Notes: generated from the sequence alone by a model not told the origin. A stretch of DNA of 64,000 nt from Leptospira sp. WS58.C1 (GCF_040833995.1 NZ_CP162138.1:186001-250000); one strand, 5' to 3'. Shown: positions 30,263 to 38,322, numbered from the stretch's first letter. Made by a program: numbers and translations.

Positions 30263-30419
30263 ATAAATTCCTACTTATTAAAATCATATTTATCGCTCTC
30301 AGTACATAAAGATTTAAAGCAGAAAGTATGAAGCGAATAACGAATATCGATTTGATACCACCAGACCCAAAACCAAATTTGGGCTGGCGGCATACAGGGT
30401 TGGTACGCTGTTTAAACGA

Positions 30420-30722
30420 TTACCAACGATTGCGACTAGGCTTTCTATTGTTATTCTTGTTGCGATCAGACCTTGATCTTTCTTCCGCAACGGAAACCAC
30501 AATATTACGTCCGTCTATATCTTTCCCGTTGAGCTCTGCGACAGCTGTTTGAGCGGAATCTTGATCAGAAAAGGTAACAAAACCGAATCCTCGAGACTTA
30601 CCGGTTTCGCGATCAACTACTACATTGGCTTCTTGAATGGCGCCATGAACTTCAAATACTTGGCGTAAGGTTTGATCAGTAGTTGACCAGCTTAGGCCGC
30701 CTACAAACAATTTAGATGACAT
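30420..30722 (-). CDS. RRM-type RNA-binding protein
   Basis: 100 aa: one RNA-recognition motif (1-80) followed by a basic Arg/Asn-rich tail. RNP2 is KLFVGGLSW (4-12) and RNP1 is KSRGFGFVTF (43-52), both with the aromatic residues needed to stack on RNA. Similar proteins in cyanobacteria and spirochaetes respond to cold or stress, so RNA chaperoning is the likely role. Confidence 0.9.
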   Translation of the reverse strand: MSSKLFVGGLSWSTTDQTLRQVFEVHGAIQEANVVVDRETGKSRGFGFVTFSDQDSAQTAVAELNGKDIDGRNIVVSVAEERSRSDRNKNNNRKPSRNRW

Positions 30723-31124
30723 GAGTTATCCTCGTTCCACACAGATTTGAATAAACAATCCGTATGATAATTAATTTCGATCATTACGGGCTTTGTGATT
30801 AAAAACAGAACGAGTAAAGAACTTACTTACTAGAAATATCGTGAACGTAATTCATTGCAAGCACATTTTTACATTTAGAAAAGAGTTATAAAACCACCAT
30901 TTTCGGACGAATTTGAGGCTCATACCTTCTCACGAAGCTGTATAGGGCATAGGAAAATATGAGGCGCGATTATCACTTCAAGCGCAGATCTAATCGCGTG
31001 TAATGCAGATTATGCACTTTTCCAATCAAACTTGCACGCGGGCAAGTCTTGGGCCAAACGCTACACATTCACGAAACGGTGGAGAAAGAATACGAAGAGC
31101 CGGAAGCGTGCGCCAGGGGTTTAC
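30723..31124. other. Junction between chromosome and cassette array
   Basis: No gene is seen. The last ~20 bp lead into GTTAGAC at 31125-31131, which looks like the outer core of a decayed attC-like site. A full repeat cannot be aligned here, so the exact left boundary of the array is unclear. Confidence 0.4.
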
Positions 31125-31131
31125 GTTAGAC
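31125..31131 (-). repeat. Lone attC-like core
   Basis: GTTAGAC lies 8 bp before the stop of the minus-strand gene at 31140, exactly where the right core of a repeat would sit. The rest of the repeat is not recognisable. Confidence 0.35.
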
Positions 31132-31139
31132 ATATTTGC

Positions 31140-31763
31140 CTAATTATAACTGATTACAGTAATCAACTCCGCCGAATTAAACATATCAGCGGGAGAAATT
31201 ACAGGTTCGGAGTAAGGAATATTATTCCCATATCTCTTTTTCATTAAATACTGTACATTTGATGATGATAGATCAAAATCTTTCAAAGTCTTTAAATCAC
31301 CTAATTTCTTACCGGTAAATTTATCGTACAATTTCCAGATCAATTCAGTACAATAAATACGATCATCTTGCCAGCCAAAATAAATATCATAATGTCTGCC
31401 TAACAGAGAATCTCCGTACTCTTTCATTCCTTGTATTGTAATATTTGTTAATACTTTTTCGCGATCTTTAAGACGCTTGATAACAAAGTGATTTTTCCGA
31501 CCTCTTTTAATGAAAGAAGACAAAGGAGTAATTCTTACAGGTTCAACGGCTTCAAGAACCTTATAGTCATTATCATATTTAAAAATGATTCCTACATGGG
31601 TATATCTTGATTTAGTCGCCGCTTTAATTGCTTTAGCTTGTTCAGAGTTTGATTCGTGGAATATAATATCCCCTTCCATCAAATCAGAAGATTTAATCTG
31701 CTCAGCTTTCAAATTCCAGAAAGATGCAAAAAGGATTAAAATTAGGAAAACTATCTTATTCAA
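31140..31763 (-). CDS. Exported YiiX/YebB-like papain-type hydrolase
   Basis: A permuted NlpC/P60 (YiiX-like) cysteine hydrolase, probably acting on cell-wall peptides or lipid amides outside the inner membrane. Motifs: LMEGDIIFHES, YTHVGIIF (catalytic His) and RIYCTELIWKLYDKFTG (catalytic Cys). I prefer the TTG start at 31763, which gives a clean signal peptide (NKIVFLILILFASFWNLKA). The frame stays open to an ATG at 31823, but that extension reads through a leftover attC core (31782-31788). Confidence 0.75.
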   Translation of the reverse strand: MNKIVFLILILFASFWNLKAEQIKSSDLMEGDIIFHESNSEQAKAIKAATKSRYTHVGIIFKYDNDYKVLEAVEPVRITPLSSFIKRGRKNHFVIKRLKDREKVLTNITIQGMKEYGDSLLGRHYDIYFGWQDDRIYCTELIWKLYDKFTGKKLGDLKTLKDFDLSSSNVQYLMKKRYGNNIPYSEPVISPADMFNSAELITVISYN

Positions 31764-31781
31764 TTTTTTCTTTAATTGGAA

Positions 31782-31788
31782 GTTAGGC
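31782..31788 (-). repeat. Remnant attC-like right end
   Basis: GGAAGTTAGGCG matches the right end of the complete repeats (GGAAGTTATGCG type). Nothing to its left resembles the repeat body, so only the core survives. Confidence 0.45.
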
Positions 31789-31815
31789 GAATTTTCTGCG
31801 ATTGGGAAACTAAAC

Positions 31816-32196
31816 TTAGGCACTTTCGTTATTGATGGGTAACGTGCTTAAATATGAACACGGAATTAACCCTCCAAATCCACCTATAAAAACCGCTAAA
31901 AGACCCGCAAGTAGGCCAACTAATATAAAACCTATATGAGTATGAAGGTTTTTCTTCTTCAGAGTAATAAAGGATATAAAAAGACAGCCTACTACAGCAA
32001 CTAAGTTCCCGATCCTTGCCCCTAATTGAAAGCTCTCGTCTGGTAAAAACTTTAGCCCTACGATACTTAGTAATCCTATCCCTATACCAGAAATTAATCC
32101 AGAGGATATTACTATGATTAATAACCATACTATATAGAAAATAAGAGCCTCTTTCCAATTGCGTTGGTAAGAAAAATCAGTTATGCTTTTAAACAT
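31816..32196 (-). CDS. Hypothetical membrane protein
   Basis: 126 aa with four predicted membrane helices (~17-45, 62-80, 86-108, and a short last one). Gly-rich helix 3 (HIGFILVGLLAGLLAVFIGG). No family recognised. Single-gene cassette candidate between the core remnant at 31782 and the collapsed repeat at 32235. Confidence 0.6.
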   Translation of the reverse strand: MFKSITDFSYQRNWKEALIFYIVWLLIIVISSGLISGIGIGLLSIVGLKFLPDESFQLGARIGNLVAVVGCLFISFITLKKKNLHTHIGFILVGLLAGLLAVFIGGFGGLIPCSYLSTLPINNESA

Positions 32197-32234
32197 TATT
32201 CCTTCCTATTTGCAAAATTTTCGCGCTTCATTTC

Positions 32235-32261
32235 GCCTAACGACCGAAGAGAAAGTTAGTC
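32235..32261 (-). repeat. Collapsed attC-like site (27 bp)
   Basis: GCCTAACGACCGAAG is joined directly to GAGAAAGTTAGTC: both outer cores and box edges remain but the ~115-bp centre is deleted. Confidence 0.6.
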
Positions 32262-32290
32262 GAAGTTGGTTTGAAGGTAGCCCAAATTTC

Positions 32291-32644
32291 TTAATGTCCC
32301 TCAATAAGCTCAATCGTTCTTTCTTCGAAGTCTTTCATTTCCACTCGAAATGGAGCATCTAATTGTTTGATTTTTAGCTCATTCATTTTACAAAAGAATT
32401 CTAATTTGTCCAGAATTGAACGCAAATTTGGAACAGTTAATCCAATTCTTATTGTCCGATAATCAACAGCGGATTCCTTTTTCCAAGGATATAGTTCAAA
32501 AACGAAGTTATCAACCAAGCAACTGTAATGGTCCGGTCCCGAGCCATGTTTTTCGAGATTAAATTTTAATCCCAAAATCTCAAATAATTCTTTCGATTTA
32601 CCTATATCTGCCACCCATATTGTTAGATAATGAAACCGTATCAT
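32291..32644 (-). CDS. VOC family (glyoxalase/bleomycin-resistance fold) protein
   Basis: 117 aa, one vicinal-oxygen-chelate module pair (HYLTIWVADIGKSKELFEIL and the closing FEERTIELIEGH). The metal-ligand pattern His5...Glu (IELIEG) is present. Substrate cannot be told. Lies alone between two collapsed attC-like sites. Confidence 0.75.
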   Translation of the reverse strand: MIRFHYLTIWVADIGKSKELFEILGLKFNLEKHGSGPDHYSCLVDNFVFELYPWKKESAVDYRTIRIGLTVPNLRSILDKLEFFCKMNELKIKQLDAPFRVEMKDFEERTIELIEGH

Positions 32645-32773
32645 CGAAGTTGATATTTCCGCATATCGTCTAAGAACATCTTAGACTTCTACAAAATTAT
32701 AAGCAGGAATGAATGTATAATATTGCTATTGACCTTCATTCTTTCTACTAAAATTTAGTGATTAGTCAATGAT

Positions 32774-32821
32774 AGCTAACGACCACGCGAAATATGGCGG
32801 CGCTTGGAGCGAAAGTTAGTC
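32774..32821 (-). repeat. Collapsed attC-like site (48 bp)
   Basis: AGCTAACGACC and GCGAAAGTTAGTC flank ~25 bp of central repeat sequence. Its right arm (GTTAGTCGTCGTCTGC) still pairs with the left arm of the next site at 34193 with the fixed G/T difference. Confidence 0.7.
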
Positions 32822-32843
32822 GTCGTCTGCGAAACTAATTTAA

Positions 32844-33290
32844 TTACTTTTCAGAATTCAGCCCCATTTTATTTCCTTCACTGTCAATAAAAATCGCAAA
32901 AAAACCATTTCCATCTGCATGAGGAGTTTTGGGGATTAGAATTTTCCCTCCATTCTTAACAATTTTATCTAGAATGATCTGAAGATCTTCTCCGGCATTT
33001 AGGTATACGGTTATGCCATTAGTGGAAGGCTCATAACCTTGTGCTTCAACAATTAAACCTGTAACTTGTTGATTTTCATAGGGCAAAACACCCATTTTTA
33101 TTCCTTGTAATTCCATTTTTTCTATTTTAATATCCAAAATGGACTCATAAAAAGTTATAGCCTTTTTGAGATCTTTTGCTGGTATCTCAAAAATACTGAT
33201 ATAACTGTTCATTTTATTCTGCTTATTGACGCATTGCAATAGACTCAAAGCCAAAATTGCAGCAATTAAATTTGTGATCATTTTTTTCAT
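32844..33290 (-). CDS. VOC-domain lipoprotein
   Basis: 148 aa. Signal sequence with lipobox LSLLQC (Cys near 20), then a single VOC domain (ISIFEIPAKDLKKAITFYES ... GFFAIFIDSEGNKMGL). An exported, lipidated glyoxalase-fold protein is unusual; most VOC enzymes are cytoplasmic. Its cassette partner is the AraC-type regulator upstream (62-bp gap), which may control it. Confidence 0.75.
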   Translation of the reverse strand: MKKMITNLIAAILALSLLQCVNKQNKMNSYISIFEIPAKDLKKAITFYESILDIKIEKMELQGIKMGVLPYENQQVTGLIVEAQGYEPSTNGITVYLNAGEDLQIILDKIVKNGGKILIPKTPHADGNGFFAIFIDSEGNKMGLNSEK

Positions 33291-33351
33291 GAATCAAATC
33301 TTAACCCAATTTGCTTTTCAGGAATTGTAAAATTGCGACAAAAAATATAAT

Positions 33352-34167
33352 TTATTTATAAAAAATTGAAGAAAGTTTCATATGTTCATTATTTAAGAAT
33401 TCTTTCGGATTAAGACCAGTAAAATCTTTAAAGTCTTTGATAAAATGAGATTGATCATGATAATCAAACTGATGAGCTATGCTTGTGAATGATTCTGGAT
33501 CTTCACTTAAGACTAATTTCAGAGCTGCTTGAAATCTTATTAATCTACCCAATTGTTTTGGACTTACACCAACGTATTTAAGGAATTTTCTTTCTAGTTT
33601 CCTTCTTAATGAAACTTTATCTTCAATGATGGCTTTGATTGGCTTACTACCAAGACTAAGTATAATTTCATCGATAGTATTTTTTACTAAATCATCATAA
33701 ACTAATGGTTTGCTTATATATGATCTGAGAAAACTCTCAATAATCTCAATTCTATGTTTAGTATCTCTTGCATTTATAATCAAATTTTCCAACTCATCTG
33801 CATCATTTTTTGGGAATAAATTAGCAAGTGGAGTTTCTTTATCCGTCAATCTATTTAATTCTGTTTTTACTAGATGGGCGAATCCATAAGGATAAAAGCG
33901 AATAGAGAAAGTATTAACATAACCTGTAGGTTCAATGTAAAATTCCTCCATAGTTTGTCCCAATACCAAAGCTCGAGGCTGGATAATAAATTCATCTGCA
34001 CTAGTATATCTTTTGATGTCATCGCCAAGTATAAAAGCCATTTCAATTAATCCATCAGGAATAATACGCTGTTTCGTTGTTTCTATAGATGCTGGGACTA
34101 TTAAAGTCCAATAGCAATTTATAAATAATTCCAGATCCCTGTGAGGAAGAAAAGTTTTGTATTCCAT
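33352..34167 (-). CDS. AraC-family transcriptional regulator (DUF6597 type)
   Basis: 271 aa. The N-terminal ~170 residues (HRDLELFINCYWTL, RIIPDGLIEMAF, FSIRFYPYGF) match the DUF6597 sensor module; the C-terminal ~90 residues carry two HTH motifs of AraC type (SPKQLGRLIRFQAAL and FDYHDQSHFIKDFKDFTG, then NPKEF). First gene of a two-gene cassette with the VOC lipoprotein. Ligand unknown. Confidence 0.85.
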   Translation of the reverse strand: MEYKTFLPHRDLELFINCYWTLIVPASIETTKQRIIPDGLIEMAFILGDDIKRYTSADEFIIQPRALVLGQTMEEFYIEPTGYVNTFSIRFYPYGFAHLVKTELNRLTDKETPLANLFPKNDADELENLIINARDTKHRIEIIESFLRSYISKPLVYDDLVKNTIDEIILSLGSKPIKAIIEDKVSLRRKLERKFLKYVGVSPKQLGRLIRFQAALKLVLSEDPESFTSIAHQFDYHDQSHFIKDFKDFTGLNPKEFLNNEHMKLSSIFYK

Positions 34168-34192
34168 ACAATTATTTCTTTAAGCAGATGAC

Positions 34193-34344
34193 GACTAACG
34201 ACCAAGGGTTGACGACGTTTCGCGAGTGCGCAAGCACTTGGCACGAGGCTTGCCACGCAAGATGAGTGACAAAGCGAAATGTGCCGTAGGCCAAGCGAGG
34301 GTGCGAAGCAGCCCGAAGCGCTGCGGCTGAGGCGAAAGTTAGCC
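34193..34344 (-). repeat. attC-like site 1 (class B)
   Basis: 152 bp. Outer cores GACTAAC / GTTAGCC. The right arm pairs with the left arm of site 2 over ~19 bp. The left box is slightly divergent (AAGGGTTGACG). Confidence 0.85.
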
Positions 34345-34356
34345 GACGTCGAGCAC

Positions 34357-34752
34357 CTACTTACGAGGATTTGAACTATCTTTTAACCAAGTTGATAAAT
34401 TGATTTCATCTATGCTTCCTTCTGCAACTCGAAGCATAATCGATACGACTTCTTCTTCTGGCACTTCTACACTATACCCATTCAATCCGAGAAATACGTA
34501 CGTTGTCATGTAAGCGACACGTTTATTCCCATCAATGAACGGATGATTCTTGGCTATTCCTATGCATAATGAAGCAGCGAAATCAAAAATACTAGAGGAT
34601 GAATCATATGCCCATTTATTCTTTGGGCGATCAAGAGCCGATTCCAAAAGTCCTTGGTCTCGGATCCCCTGAGATCCACCATGCTGTTTAACTTGATCTA
34701 AATGAATTGCTTCGACGATTTTCTTATTTAACCATCTAGGCTCTTTCTTCAT
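34357..34752 (-). CDS. doc: Doc/Fic-type toxin (death-on-curing)
   Basis: 131 aa. The Fic-fold active site NHPFIDGNKRVAYMTTYVFL matches the Doc motif HxFx(D/N)GNKR; Doc toxins phosphorylate EF-Tu and block translation. N-terminal GGSQGIRDQGLLESALDRP is the conserved Doc start. Its ATG overlaps the stop of the antitoxin gene by 4 bp. The stop codon is 12 bp from the attC-like repeat. Confidence 0.9.
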   Translation of the reverse strand: MKKEPRWLNKKIVEAIHLDQVKQHGGSQGIRDQGLLESALDRPKNKWAYDSSSSIFDFAASLCIGIAKNHPFIDGNKRVAYMTTYVFLGLNGYSVEVPEEEVVSIMLRVAEGSIDEINLSTWLKDSSNPRK

Positions 34753-34988
34753 TTAGCCAATTCTCTTAAAGCATTACGGTATTTTTTAGAGCCTTCTTGG
34801 TAAATGTCCATAGCCCCTTCAAAATCAGGATCGTATGGAGATAAAAGAATGCCTGCTTCAGTTTCCAAAAGAAAAACTGTATCCCCTTCATGGAAATTAT
34901 ACTTTTCCAGAAGTACTTTAGGAATTGTAGCTCCAGCGGAATTCCCTATTGCCCGAATTGTTGTCTTTTTTACTGATGAAGCATCCAT
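34749..34988 (-). CDS. AbrB/MazE-type antitoxin for Doc
   Basis: 79 aa. N-terminal SpoVT/AbrB swapped-hairpin domain (TTIRAIGNSAGATIPKVLLE), then a C-terminal helix likely to wrap around Doc (DPDFEGAMDIYQEGSKKY, similar to Phd/Doc-binding ends). The pairing of Doc with AbrB-type antitoxins is well known. Upstream GTTAT/ATAAC half-sites could be the operator. Confidence 0.85.
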   Translation of the reverse strand: MDASSVKKTTIRAIGNSAGATIPKVLLEKYNFHEGDTVFLLETEAGILLSPYDPDFEGAMDIYQEGSKKYRNALRELAK

Positions 34989-35101
34989 GTTATAACAATA
35001 GTAATAACTGCCTTAATTGCAAGTATTTTATCTTTTAAAGACCTAAAAAGTAGCCGAAATAGAAGCTTTTTGAAAAAGAAAAAAAGTTGCGCTCGATGTT
35101 C

Positions 35102-35254
35102 GGCTAACGACCAAGCCTAGCCGACGTTTTGCGAGTGCGCAGCACTTGGCGCGAGGCTTGCCCTGCAAGACGAGTGACAAAGCGAAATGTGGCGGAGCCT
35201 GGAGCGAGGGTCACGAAGTGAGCCCGAAGCGTAACGCCAACTCGAAAGTTAGCC
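35102..35254 (-). repeat. attC-like site 2 (class B, diverged right box)
   Basis: 153 bp. Cores GGCTAAC / GTTAGCC. The right arm matches the left arm of site 3 (CGCTTCA, then C versus T) although the core itself differs by one base. Confidence 0.8.
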
Positions 35255-35282
35255 GATCGTGAAGCGACTGGATAAGAGGAAT

Positions 35283-35549
35283 TTATGCGATCTTATTGTG
35301 CTGGGTAAGATCACCATTACCGAGAAGTAAGCCAGGGACACTAATATCTTCATCGATATCATCCCAATGAAGCCCTATCCCTCCCCCGCTAATTTCATAC
35401 TTTTGAAGTTGCTCTTTACTAGCTTTTCTTAATCTAGGAAAGTATGCGAGAGGTACTGATAGAGTTCTGCCATCATATAGAGATAACCAAAGATTATCTT
35501 CATCAAACCAAATCTTTTGGGCCTTTGCTTCAGATACCGAAGAAATCAT
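35283..35549 (-). CDS. DUF2442 protein
   Basis: 88 aa. KIWFDEDNLWLSLYDGRTLSV and the C-terminal GIGLHWDDIDEDISVPGLL are the DUF2442 hallmarks. In many genomes it sits next to a DUF4160 gene as a putative toxin-antitoxin-like pair; here the upstream DUF4160 gene is broken. The function is unproven. Confidence 0.85.
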   Translation of the reverse strand: MISSVSEAKAQKIWFDEDNLWLSLYDGRTLSVPLAYFPRLRKASKEQLQKYEISGGGIGLHWDDIDEDISVPGLLLGNGDLTQHNKIA

Positions 35550-35777
35550 TCCATTTACCTTGAATTATATCTAAATTCTTTTCAATCTCTTCTTCAATCC
35601 AATTTAACTCTTTTGAACTGAATCCGTAATTATCATCCAATAAAACATTTGGCTTTAACCAGAATTTAGCTAATTTCTCTCCCTTTCTTACATGGAATGT
35701 GAACTGGGTTCTCTCGGATTTCCCTCATTTGCAAAAAAGAAGAATTTAAATCCATTTCTTTCGAAAACCTTAGGCAT
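35530..35777 (-). pseudogene. DUF4160 gene with two 1-base insertions
   Basis: Starts MPKVFERNGFKFFFFANEG and NPREP. One extra C (in GAACCCAGTT) shifts the frame, a second extra C (in CACATTCCATG) shifts it again, and the family sequence then resumes as HVRKGEKLAKFWLKP to a TGA overlapping the DUF2442 start. Removing both C gives 82 codons. The first frame stops early at ATG-TAA, so no full protein is made unless these are sequencing errors. Confidence 0.75.
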
Positions 35778-35892
35778 TCAGCCAATCTGCATATTATATA
35801 ATTTTTGAGCAAGAAAGAAACTATTTATATGTTTAGTAAATTGGAGCTTTCCTAAATTGTTTGATAAAGGAAAATATTGGACGCTTCATGTC

Positions 35893-36033
35893 GCCTAACG
35901 ACCGAGGTGCTCCGACGTTTGCGATGGCGCGAGTTTGCACTGCAAGCGAAGTGACAGAAGCAAATGTGCCGTAGCCCAAGCGAGCGGGTTGCGTAGCGAT
36001 CCCGCAGCGCTGCGGCTGAGGCGTTAGTTAGTT
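35893..36033 (-). repeat. attC-like site 3 (chimera: left box A, right box B)
   Basis: 141 bp. Cores GCCTAAC / GTTAGTT. Left box GAGGTGCTCCG cannot pair well with right box CGGCTGAGGCG. The right arm matches the left arm of site 4 over 21 bp with one C/T difference. Confidence 0.8.
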
Positions 36034-36052
36034 GCCGTTCTGGCTTTTTATC

Positions 36053-36080
36053 TTGACAATTCCTTACTTTTTATATTATT
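36053..36080 (+). promoter_or_regulatory. Promoter at the start of the AbrB-PIN cassette
   Basis: TTGACA at 36053-36058 with an AT-rich -10 (ATTATT) ~16 bp later; an AAGGAC ribosome site follows immediately before the ATG at 36089. It lies only 20 bp after the attC-like core. Confidence 0.5.
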
Positions 36081-36088
36081 GTAAGGAC

Positions 36089-36331
36089 ATGAAGCTTAGG
36101 TCTAAAATAACTTCAAAATACCAAATCACCATTCCCAAAGAAATCCGAGACTCCCTGAAACTGTCCATGGAAGATGTAATCGAGTGGTCGATTGATGAAC
36201 AAGGGATTCATATAGAATCTGCCAATAAGCCCTTTCTAAAATATAAAGGCTTCCTCAACAAAGGGTCTACTGATATTAAATCGGATATTAAGAAAGCTTG
36301 GGAAGAAAGAGCTAAAAGATATTCTAAATGA
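36089..36331 (+). CDS. AbrB-family antitoxin
   Basis: 80 aa. I chose the ATG at 36089, preceded by AAGGAC; an in-frame upstream ATG at 36032 starts inside the repeat. SpoVT/AbrB domain KITSKYQITIPKEIRDSLKL binds DNA as a dimer; the C-terminal tail should bind the PIN toxin. Overlaps the toxin ATG by 4 bp. One of few plus-strand cassettes. Confidence 0.85.
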   Translation: MKLRSKITSKYQITIPKEIRDSLKLSMEDVIEWSIDEQGIHIESANKPFLKYKGFLNKGSTDIKSDIKKAWEERAKRYSK

Positions 36332-36738
36332 AACTCATTTTAGATACTAATTGTTACATTTCATTTTTAAATAAAAGAAACCAAGAACAGCATGAGAAAA
36401 TGGTTTCTTTTTGGGAAAGAATCTCTCGATTAGAATATGAAGTCATACTGACCTCTCATAATATTTCCGAAATTGTTTTCGTTTTCAAAAGCATTTATTC
36501 AGTTGAGCAAAAAGATATTAATCAAATTATACAGGATCTTATCGCAAATCCAGGAGTTTCCTTCCAGCCAGCTTATTTTCCAGAAACTATATTATCCTTA
36601 TGGCCTAAAAATATTAAAGACTATGGTGATGCGGTTTTAGCTGCTGCAAGCAAAACATTGGAAGCCAAAATAGTGACTTTTGACCAGGAATTCAGTAAAT
36701 CTTTAAAAAAGTTAAATCTGGATCCCCATCATATCTGA
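36328..36738 (+). CDS. PIN-domain toxin
   Basis: 136 aa. PIN ribonuclease with acidic active-site residues: LILDTNCYISF (Asp6), SHNISEIVFVF (Glu), DYGDAVLAAASK (Asp), IVTFDQEF (Asp). Likely cleaves tRNA or mRNA, as VapC-type toxins do. Partner is the AbrB antitoxin just upstream. Confidence 0.85.
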   Translation: MKLILDTNCYISFLNKRNQEQHEKMVSFWERISRLEYEVILTSHNISEIVFVFKSIYSVEQKDINQIIQDLIANPGVSFQPAYFPETILSLWPKNIKDYGDAVLAAASKTLEAKIVTFDQEFSKSLKKLNLDPHHI

Positions 36739-36788
36739 TCGCTATTTTTTGTTTTTCCAATTCAAGTAATAGTCAAAGCCAGAATGGC

Positions 36789-36929
36789 AACTAACGACCG
36801 AGGTGCTCCGACGTTCACGACGGCACGAGTTTGCTCTGCAAACGAAGTGACGGAAGCGAATGTGGCGAAGCCCAAGCGAGAGGGTCACGAAGTGAGCCCC
36901 GAGCGGCGCGAAGGCACCGAAAGTTAGAC
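36789..36929 (-). repeat. attC-like site 4 (class A)
   Basis: 141 bp. Cores AACTAAC (non-canonical but identical to the partner core of site 3) / GTTAGAC. Right arm pairs with left arm of site 5. Confidence 0.85.
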
Positions 36930-36951
36930 GACGTTGTAGTCGTAAAGTAAA

Positions 36952-37731
36952 CTAGTTAACAGATACTTCAAGCGATGAACTTAGAAAAACCACCCATGTT
37001 TTACTTGGGTGACCTATAATCTCAAATTTCAAAGTATTATCTCCTTCATGTAAAGCATTCAAAGCAGAAGTATCGGTGATTTTAAAAGATTGTGGGGAAC
37101 AATTGATAAATTCGTGACCACTATTTCGAGGAGGTACACCCGCATTTAACCATGGCTTCAAAGCTGTTCCCTTTGGAATGGTTAATTTTTCCTCGAATAA
37201 TTTTATATTATTAGTACTCACTCTAAGAGTGATCGGATAATCGTCATTTTTGCAACCTACTATATTTAGTGTTGCTCCACGTATTCTTTGCTCTCCAATC
37301 GCTATATTATAAATAGCAAACCCTGGTTGATCATTATAAAATCCGACATCACATGTGCCTTCGGGACAATAGCCATTAAAAGTTTCACTTGTGCTGAGAC
37401 CTGGCGAAACCCTTTTGCCCTGTACAAGTGCTATCAAACGACGTATGTCAGCACGCTGAGGACCCTCTGGAAGACTATTTAATAAAGAAATTAACTGATC
37501 CATCGTTCCAGGCTTATCTTTTAAACCAACTGCTAAGCCAGAGATAGCCATCTTTCGAGTTTTATCATCTTTCAAATATGGTAAGTATGTAGCAATTAAA
37601 GTCGACTGTGAGACAGAAAGCTCTCTCTCGTTATAATTCTGTCCGACTAAAAAGACAGCTATTGGAAGCAAAAGGGCTGATGACCAATCTTTTAAAGAAT
37701 TTATAAGTTTTAACAAATCTTTAGACATCAT
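36952..37731 (-). CDS. Hypothetical protein with N-terminal helix and C-terminal beta domain
   Basis: 259 aa from the ATG at 37731; the open frame reaches 37788 inside the repeat and that part is rejected. One hydrophobic helix (ALLLPIAVFLVGQ, ~18-30) anchors it; residues 35-110 are helical (HEAT-like spacing), and the C-terminal ~140 residues look like a beta-sandwich (ATLNIVGCKNDDYPITLRV). No family recognised. Single-gene cassette. Confidence 0.6.
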   Translation of the reverse strand: MMSKDLLKLINSLKDWSSALLLPIAVFLVGQNYNERELSVSQSTLIATYLPYLKDDKTRKMAISGLAVGLKDKPGTMDQLISLLNSLPEGPQRADIRRLIALVQGKRVSPGLSTSETFNGYCPEGTCDVGFYNDQPGFAIYNIAIGEQRIRGATLNIVGCKNDDYPITLRVSTNNIKLFEEKLTIPKGTALKPWLNAGVPPRNSGHEFINCSPQSFKITDTSALNALHEGDNTLKFEIIGHPSKTWVVFLSSSLEVSVN

Positions 37732-37775
37732 ATTTTCCAGTTGTATATTTTCTTGAATAAAGTTATTACAATGTC

Positions 37776-37917
37776 GTCTAACGACCAAGCCTATCCGACG
37801 TTTGCAACGGCACGAGTTTGCTCATGCAAACGAAGTGACAGAAGCAAATGTGGCATAGCCCAAGCGAGCGGGTCACGAAGTGAGCCCCGAGCGGCGCGGA
37901 GGCACCGAAAGTTAGGC
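37776..37917 (-). repeat. attC-like site 5 (chimera: left box B, right box A)
   Basis: 142 bp. Cores GTCTAAC / GTTAGGC. Its right-hand cassette lost its distal end, so no partner arm is found. Confidence 0.8.
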
Positions 37918-37991
37918 AGCCGTAACGCTTCAATGCGCCACGGACGGCGCTCTACGAATTCCCTACCCTTTAATTTTCACTAAAATTGGCG

Positions 37992-38030
37992 TTGACTGCA
38001 AATATATGTATAGTATATTGCTATTATACA
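37992..38030 (+). promoter_or_regulatory. Promoter and operator of the broken brnTA operon
   Basis: TTGACT (37992-37997), 16-bp spacer, TATATT (38014-38019). The inverted repeat TGTATAG...CTATTATACA (38007-38030) overlaps the -10 and lies just before the ATG, a likely site for repression by BrnA. Confidence 0.55.
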
Positions 38031-38031
38031 T

Positions 38032-38322
38032 ATGTCGTCAATCGACTTTGAATGGGATTCTACAAAAAATTCTTCTAATAAAAGAAAACATGGCATTTCT
38101 TTTGAAGAAGCTTAAACAGTCTTCTATGATGAAAATGCTAGGATTATTAATGATCCAGATCATTCTAATAAAGAAGAAAGATTCATCATTCTCGGACTTA
38201 GTCAGAAACTCAATTTACTTATGGTTTCACATTGTTACAGATCATCTAAAGACGTAATTAGAATTATTTCCGCAAGAAAAGCTACAAAATCTGAATCTAA
38301 ACAATACGAGGCATTTTTATGA
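38032..38322 (+). pseudogene. brnT: brnT toxin gene with an in-frame stop
   Basis: Reads SSIDFEWDSTKNSSNKRKHG, ISFEEA, then TAA at 38113-38115, then continues in the same frame as TVFYDENARIINDPDHSNKE ... RIISARKATKSESKQYEAFL to a TGA overlapping the brnA ATG. This is the full BrnT ribonuclease fold (family: FEEAxTVFxDE). A single substitution of the TAA (probably from AAA) would restore it. The toxin is inactivated but the antitoxin is intact. Confidence 0.85.

Noticed and set aside
30723..31124. An attI site or leader at the left end of the array.
   Set aside because: The cassette orientation puts the insertion end on the right, outside the window, and nothing here resembles an attI or an integrase promoter.
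31829..32158. A 109-residue minus-strand frame overlapping the membrane protein at 31816.
   Set aside because: It is the shifted-frame shadow of a gene with clear membrane helices.
38006..38257. An 83-residue open frame over the brnT region.
   Set aside because: It is a different frame from the one that encodes the BrnT sequence. The real frame carries a stop codon.
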